A stretch of 8,968 bases of DNA from Candidatus Hydrogenedentota bacterium (GTDB taxonomy: Bacteria > Hydrogenedentota > Hydrogenedentia > Hydrogenedentales > SCBR16-9), in assembly GCA_007116095.1 (NCBI GenBank), contig SKJD01000295.1, positions 1 through 8,968 of the forward strand, written 5' to 3'. The position numbers and the translations under genes were made by a program. Below are positions 6,430 to 8,968 of this stretch, piece by piece; position 1 is the first letter of the stretch; every line of letters starts with the position of its first letter. The notes under the pieces were generated by a model that saw only the letters and a program-made list of their open reading frames with translations, had not been told where the DNA came from and made no database searches.

Positions 6430-7749
6430 TCAGGGCTCCCAGCGCAGGAGCAGCATGTCGCCGGGATCGACCAGAACGCGGAAATAATCGTTCGTCAGCG
6501 GCTCCCAGGCGCCGTCCGGGGTCATAACGGCGATGTCGCGGCTGCCGTCGAAGTGCATCCGCAGCACCATCATATGGGCGTAGTCCTTGTTCACCACCGC
6601 CAGGTAGTGGACGTCCTCCTTCTCCAGCAAGGAGACCACCGCGCCGTGCTGTCCCTGGGCGATCAGGCTTTCCACGGGCGGTTCCGGGACATAGGCGCTG
6701 CCGCCCGGCGGCAGGGGAAGCGATTCCACGTCCCAAGGTTCCGGATCATCCTGCAATCCCGGTCGCCACTGCTGCGCCGTGCCGGTATGGCCGACTAAGA
6801 GCACCGTCGCGTCCTTGAACACCGGGGCGCGTAACTGGATGGCGGCGTTCAGCTCCCGGACATGCTCCCAGAGGTAGCTCCGCCCGCCGTCGTATTCAAT
6901 CGGCGCGAACCAGTGGTTGGCGTTCGGGGCCCAGTAGGGGAAATATTGCAGGCCCTGCGCGCCGTAGGCCAGGTTTACGTAGTGTTGCAGCCGTATGTGC
7001 GCCAGGGTGGGCGGGGTATAGGCATAGTGCGTCGAGCTGAGCGCGAAGGCCCAGAACGGTTTGTCATGCGCGCGCGCCAAGGTGGAGACGATCTCGAGAT
7101 TCTCAAACCAGGCGTCACGAAGCGCATAGTTGGCGATGGGGTAGTGATCAAAGGAGACAAAGGCCACCTCGGGCACTTCTTCCAGAAAGCGGGATACGTG
7201 CTCGTGATAGGTCGGCGTGCCCAACTGCTCCGCCGAGGCGACGTTGGGGAAGAGGTTGATGTAGCAGGGGCGATCCGGGTCCACCGCCTGGATGCGTTCC
7301 ACGATGTCGCTCAGGTCCAAGCCAGTCACCGGATTCGCGACATACGCCGTCTTTTGCCACCCATCCTCGGCCCAAGTCGGCTCGTCTATGACGAAATACC
7401 CCGCCACCGCCGGGTGATCCTTGAAATGCGCGGCCACGCCTTCCGGGTCTTCCAGCAGTTCCCGACACGTCACAAAGAGCTTGATCCCCGCCTCCGCCGC
7501 CAAATCCAGCATGGCTGACATGCTCTCCAGGTCATGGTTGCGTTCGGCGGGAATCCCCGCCGTAAACCCGGCTTCGATCATCTCCTCAAAGCGCGTCACG
7601 GTCATATGCGCCTCCGTCGGCGTGCAATACGCGATGATTTCCATGCGTGCTTCCTCCCCCGCAGCCTGGTTTATCACTACGCCCAGTAGTACCGGCAACA
7701 CCGCCAGTTTTCTAAAAAATCGACCCGAACCAAAATGATTCAATAACAT
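6430..7749 (-). CDS. Secreted TIM-barrel protein, glycoside-hydrolase-like
   Basis: A 439-residue exported protein. The ATG at 7749 is chosen over an upstream in-frame GTG (7788) because AGGAG lies seven bases before it and because it gives a clean signal peptide: basic RFFRK, hydrophobic LAVLPVLLGVVI, and probable cleavage after QAAG (about residue 31). The rest reads as a (beta/alpha)8 barrel: AGYFVIDEP at 116-124, where E123 sits like the acid/base glutamate of clan GH-A enzymes, SFDHYP at 199-204, and LAYGAQGLQYFPYW at 260-273, a segment common in uncharacterised hydrolase-like proteins of polysaccharide-degrading bacteria. The last roughly 110 residues look like a beta-sandwich (VVNKDYAHMMVLRMHFDG, then LVDPGDMLLLRW). 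It likely acts on a polysaccharide in the periplasm or outside. Family and substrate are not resolved; it could be catalytically inactive. It converges with the ATP-binding gene, 42 bases apart. Confidence 0.8.
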   Translation of the reverse strand: MLLNHFGSGRFFRKLAVLPVLLGVVINQAAGEEARMEIIAYCTPTEAHMTVTRFEEMIEAGFTAGIPAERNHDLESMSAMLDLAAEAGIKLFVTCRELLEDPEGVAAHFKDHPAVAGYFVIDEPTWAEDGWQKTAYVANPVTGLDLSDIVERIQAVDPDRPCYINLFPNVASAEQLGTPTYHEHVSRFLEEVPEVAFVSFDHYPIANYALRDAWFENLEIVSTLARAHDKPFWAFALSSTHYAYTPPTLAHIRLQHYVNLAYGAQGLQYFPYWAPNANHWFAPIEYDGGRSYLWEHVRELNAAIQLRAPVFKDATVLLVGHTGTAQQWRPGLQDDPEPWDVESLPLPPGGSAYVPEPPVESLIAQGQHGAVVSLLEKEDVHYLAVVNKDYAHMMVLRMHFDGSRDIAVMTPDGAWEPLTNDYFRVLVDPGDMLLLRWEP

Positions 7750-7756
7750 CCTGATA

Positions 7757-7761
7757 CTCCT
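7757..7761 (-). promoter_or_regulatory. Ribosome-binding site that fixes the hydrolase-like gene's start
   Basis: AGGAG on the minus strand, seven bases before ATG 7749. The alternative GTG at 7788 has only a poor purine stretch before it and would add 13 residues in front of the signal peptide. Confidence 0.8.
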
Positions 7762-7851
7762 AAAGATAAAAATACGAAATATGCACACCTCATAGCCAAA
7801 AATCCTGCCTACGATGCAATTTATCGAAGCTTAAACCATGATCGCAAATTG

Positions 7852-7879
7852 TTTACCCAATATTTACCTTAGGTTTGCC
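7852..7879. promoter_or_regulatory. Candidate operator: three TTTRCC hexamers at 11-base period
   Basis: TTTACC at 7852-7857, TTTACC at 7863-7868 and TTTGCC at 7874-7879 start exactly 11 bases apart, one helical turn. This phasing is typical of sites bound by OmpR/PhoB-type dimers in tandem. It lies in the 223-base spacer between the divergent hydrolase-like and response-regulator genes and could serve either. The window contains no DNA-binding regulator to assign to it. Confidence 0.45.
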
Positions 7880-7912
7880 GTAACTACATCTTGTACAGGT
7901 ACCATTACGGCA
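7876..7912. promoter_or_regulatory. Inverted repeat TGCCGTAA / TTACGGCA
   Basis: TGCCGTAA (7876-7883) and TTACGGCA (7905-7912) are exact reverse complements 21 bases apart. The left arm overlaps the third hexamer of the direct-repeat array. It may be a second operator half-site pair or, if transcribed, a leader hairpin about 60 bases before the response-regulator start. Confidence 0.45.
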
Positions 7913-7972
7913 TGAAGGAGATAAAATATCTTCTAACTACACTGCCCTCGCGCAGATGGAGAAGCGTTCATC

Positions 7973-8422
7973 ATGAACGAAGAAATTATTGATATTCTTG
8001 TAGTGGAAGACAACGACTCCGATAGGGCCTCTATCGTGGAGTCGTTGAAATCTGCGATTGTAAACGTCCGTGTCGCTGCCGTACATGACGGCAAGCAGGC
8101 CTTGGATTTTCTTTATGCCCGTGGTGATTTCAGAAATCGTGCTGAAGCAGAGCCTCCAAGACTTATCCTCTTAGATTTGTCGATGCCTGGAGATGATGGT
8201 TTTTCAGTACTTGGCCAAATTCGATCCCTTGATGAGGATGATTCGCTCATACTCACCCCCGTGGTCATATTTTCCGATTCAAATGACTCCGGCGACATCT
8301 CAAAAAGTTATCGTTGCGGTGCAAATAGTTATATCATAAAACCACTTAGCTTTCCAGATTTTCAAGCCGTAGTAAAAGTCGTTGGAAAATACTGGATGAC
8401 GCATAACATTTACTCTGGCTAA
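7973..8422 (+). CDS. Single-domain response regulator, Rcp1-type
   Basis: A 149-residue stand-alone receiver domain that would accept a phosphoryl group from a histidine kinase. The acidic pair is E12/D13 in VVEDND, the phosphorylated aspartate D68 in LILLDLSMPGDDG, the switch serine S101 in VVIFSDS, and the conserved lysine K123 in YIIKP. The HDGKQALDFLYARGDF stretch (38-53), the GANSYIIKPLSFPDF stretch (116-130) and the trailing KYW are typical of the Rcp1 group, which lacks an output domain and is often paired with phytochrome-type or other hybrid kinases; none is in the window. Family members usually have VLTTS where this one has IFSDS. The start has GGAG at 7958-7961, 11 bases upstream, rather far. 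Codon use is AT-richer than in the genes to the left. Two small envelope-protein genes follow. Confidence 0.93.
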   Translation: MNEEIIDILVVEDNDSDRASIVESLKSAIVNVRVAAVHDGKQALDFLYARGDFRNRAEAEPPRLILLDLSMPGDDGFSVLGQIRSLDEDDSLILTPVVIFSDSNDSGDISKSYRCGANSYIIKPLSFPDFQAVVKVVGKYWMTHNIYSG

Positions 8423-8446
8423 TTGAATATAAAAGGCTCTAACATG

Positions 8447-8476
8447 TTGCTTGGGTATATCGTTTTTAAGTATAAA
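8447..8476 (+). promoter_or_regulatory. Candidate promoter for the entericidin-like gene
   Basis: TTGCTT (8447-8452) and TATAAA (8471-8476) are 18 bases apart, 37 bases before the entericidin-like start. The -10 box matches five of six consensus bases and the -35 box three or four. The promoter lies inside an imperfect inverted repeat (8447-8493). Confidence 0.45.
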
Positions 8477-8493
8477 ATGATACCCAAAGCCAA
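8447..8493. repeat. Imperfect inverted repeat enclosing the candidate promoter
   Basis: TTGCTTGGGTAT (8447-8458) pairs with ATACCCAAAGCCAA (8480-8493) with two bulged bases; the 21-base interior is AT-rich and contains TATAAAAT. Either a regulator site spanning -35 and -10, or a weak read-through hairpin behind the response-regulator gene. There is no downstream T run, so a terminator is less likely. Confidence 0.5.
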
Positions 8494-8512
8494 GAACAAA
8501 AAGGAATGAGAA

Positions 8513-8668
8513 ATGAAAAATTACAAGAACATAATTGTAGCGTTGCTGTTTAGCGCACTACTCGGAATCAGTGCGCTTGGGTGTAACACCATCAGAGGCG
8601 CGGGACAAGATGTTGAACGGGGCGGACAAGGCATTCAAAATGCCGCCGATGACGTTCAAGGAAATTAG
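8513..8668 (+). CDS. Entericidin-like small lipoprotein
   Basis: A 51-residue lipoprotein. A basic start (MKNYKN), a hydrophobic stretch IIVALLFSALLGIS and the lipobox-like ALGC with lipidated C24 are followed by CNTIRGAGQDVERGGQGIQNAADDVQGN in two parts, closely following the EcnA/EcnB pattern (CNT.RG.G.D...GG..I..AA). AAGGA at 8501-8505 is a good ribosome-binding site. Entericidins are outer-membrane lipoproteins linked in enteric bacteria to stationary-phase and osmotic stress; widespread homologues elsewhere have no settled role. The -3 lipobox residue is alanine, with leucine at -2, slightly off consensus. The gene is followed after 195 bases by another tiny membrane-protein gene, suggesting an envelope-stress set, probably driven by the promoter at 8447-8476. 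Confidence 0.88.
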   Translation: MKNYKNIIVALLFSALLGISALGCNTIRGAGQDVERGGQGIQNAADDVQGN

Positions 8669-8863
8669 ATGGCAAGGCTATGTTGAGCGATCGTTTCCAG
8701 CATAAAAATAGCAAGGCGTACTGAACAAGTAAGTTACATTTCCTTTCCGGATGCCGCGTATGTCCCTCAGTAAATTGTGTAATACGCTGCGTAATTATGC
8801 TAGATACGCTCGAGACCTGATGAAGAAACAAACAAGAAATTAAAGGAAAAAAAGGAAAAAACA

Positions 8864-8968
8864 ATGCTTTGGACATTACTGATTATTCTGATTGTGTTGT
8901 GGTTGCTGGGGTTGGTCACCGCGAATACCATGGGCGGTTTTATACATGTGCTGTTGATTATAGCACTC
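8864..8968 (+). CDS. Lmo0937-type small membrane protein (3' end cut by window edge)
   Basis: The first 35 codons of a small hydrophobic protein beginning MLWTLLIILIVLWLLGLV, then TANTMGGFIHVLLIIAL to the window end. The MLWT..ILI.LWLLG.V.....GG.IH.LL.IA pattern is that of the Lmo0937/DUF5670 group of about 50 residues: two membrane helices joined by a short turn containing GG. A purine-rich AAAGGAAAAA stretch at 8851-8860 supports the ATG at 8864. Members commonly sit near stress-induced small envelope genes, in keeping with the entericidin-like gene upstream, but no biochemical function is known. The remaining 15 or so residues lie beyond the window. Confidence 0.85.
   Translation, partial: MLWTLLIILIVLWLLGLVTANTMGGFIHVLLIIAL

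Noticed and set aside
6862..7518. Plus-strand open frame of 218 codons within the hydrolase-like gene
   Set aside because: The minus strand encodes a coherent secreted barrel protein with a signal peptide and a good ribosome-binding site; the plus frame looks like no family and has valine/arginine-rich shadow composition.
7750..7788. Upstream GTG start adding 13 residues to the hydrolase-like protein
   Set aside because: The ATG at 7749 has AGGAG seven bases upstream and gives a standard signal peptide; the GTG has no convincing ribosome-binding site.
7912..7992. 26-codon frame overlapping the response-regulator start
   Set aside because: No ribosome-binding site at the right distance, no recognisable peptide, and its start lies in the right arm of an inverted repeat.
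8751..8843. 30-codon frame between the entericidin-like and Lmo0937-type genes
   Set aside because: No ribosome-binding site ahead of its ATG and no hydrophobic or family pattern; the stretch contains only short GCGTAT/ATACGC inverted words.
8592..8876. Minus-strand frame of 94 codons across the right-hand small genes
   Set aside because: It lies opposite the entericidin-like gene and the start of the Lmo0937-type gene, both well supported, and shows no domain pattern.

Overview
The window looks like chromosomal DNA of an anaerobic or facultative Gram-negative bacterium. A signal-peptide-bearing sugar-hydrolase-like protein, an entericidin-type lipoprotein and several G+C-rich metabolic genes sit among dispersed CACGAAA-type intergenic repeats. 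That mix would fit a PVC-superphylum, Hydrogenedentota-like or deltaproteobacterial lineage, but no marker gene is present, so taxonomy is an inference only.

Bases 1-3076 are a plus-strand metabolic operon: the 3' part of a phenylacetate-CoA ligase (PaaK family), a protein with two ACT domains, and a second, complete PaaK paralogue three bases further on. Two AMP-forming aryl-acid CoA ligases around an ACT protein suggest activation or energy-conserving turnover of aryl acids from aromatic amino acids, with the ACT protein as a likely amino-acid sensor. Bases 3077-3386 hold a non-coding island of short repeats and four perfect hairpins. Bases 3387-5200 encode a 13-helix sodium:solute symporter followed two bases later by a 60-residue single-helix protein with an acidic tail, the kind of small partner seen beside some symporters. 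The transported substrate is unknown; the neighbouring ligases make a carboxylate or amino acid plausible.

Bases 5201-5589 start with a second copy of the repeat module and then become very AT-rich (about 27% G+C by hand count over 5401-5580), with a good sigma-70-like promoter. This leads into a 265-residue ATP-binding protein of the RecG-like/AlbA_2 regulator family that lacks its usual N-terminal AlbA_2 domain. Converging on it from the minus strand (6430-7749) is a secreted TIM-barrel protein resembling glycoside hydrolases.

From about 7750 to the end the DNA is lower in G+C and holds a probable envelope-stress group: a single-domain response regulator of the Rcp1 type, a 51-residue entericidin-like lipoprotein (too short for usual gene-length cut-offs), and the start of an Lmo0937-type small membrane protein. 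The divergent spacer upstream of the regulator carries three TTTRCC hexamers exactly 11 bases apart plus an 8-base inverted repeat, a candidate operator. No rRNA, tRNA, CRISPR array, transposase or recognisable defence system was seen. The least explained material is in the repeat/hairpin islands, the operator-like spacer and the truncated ATPase.
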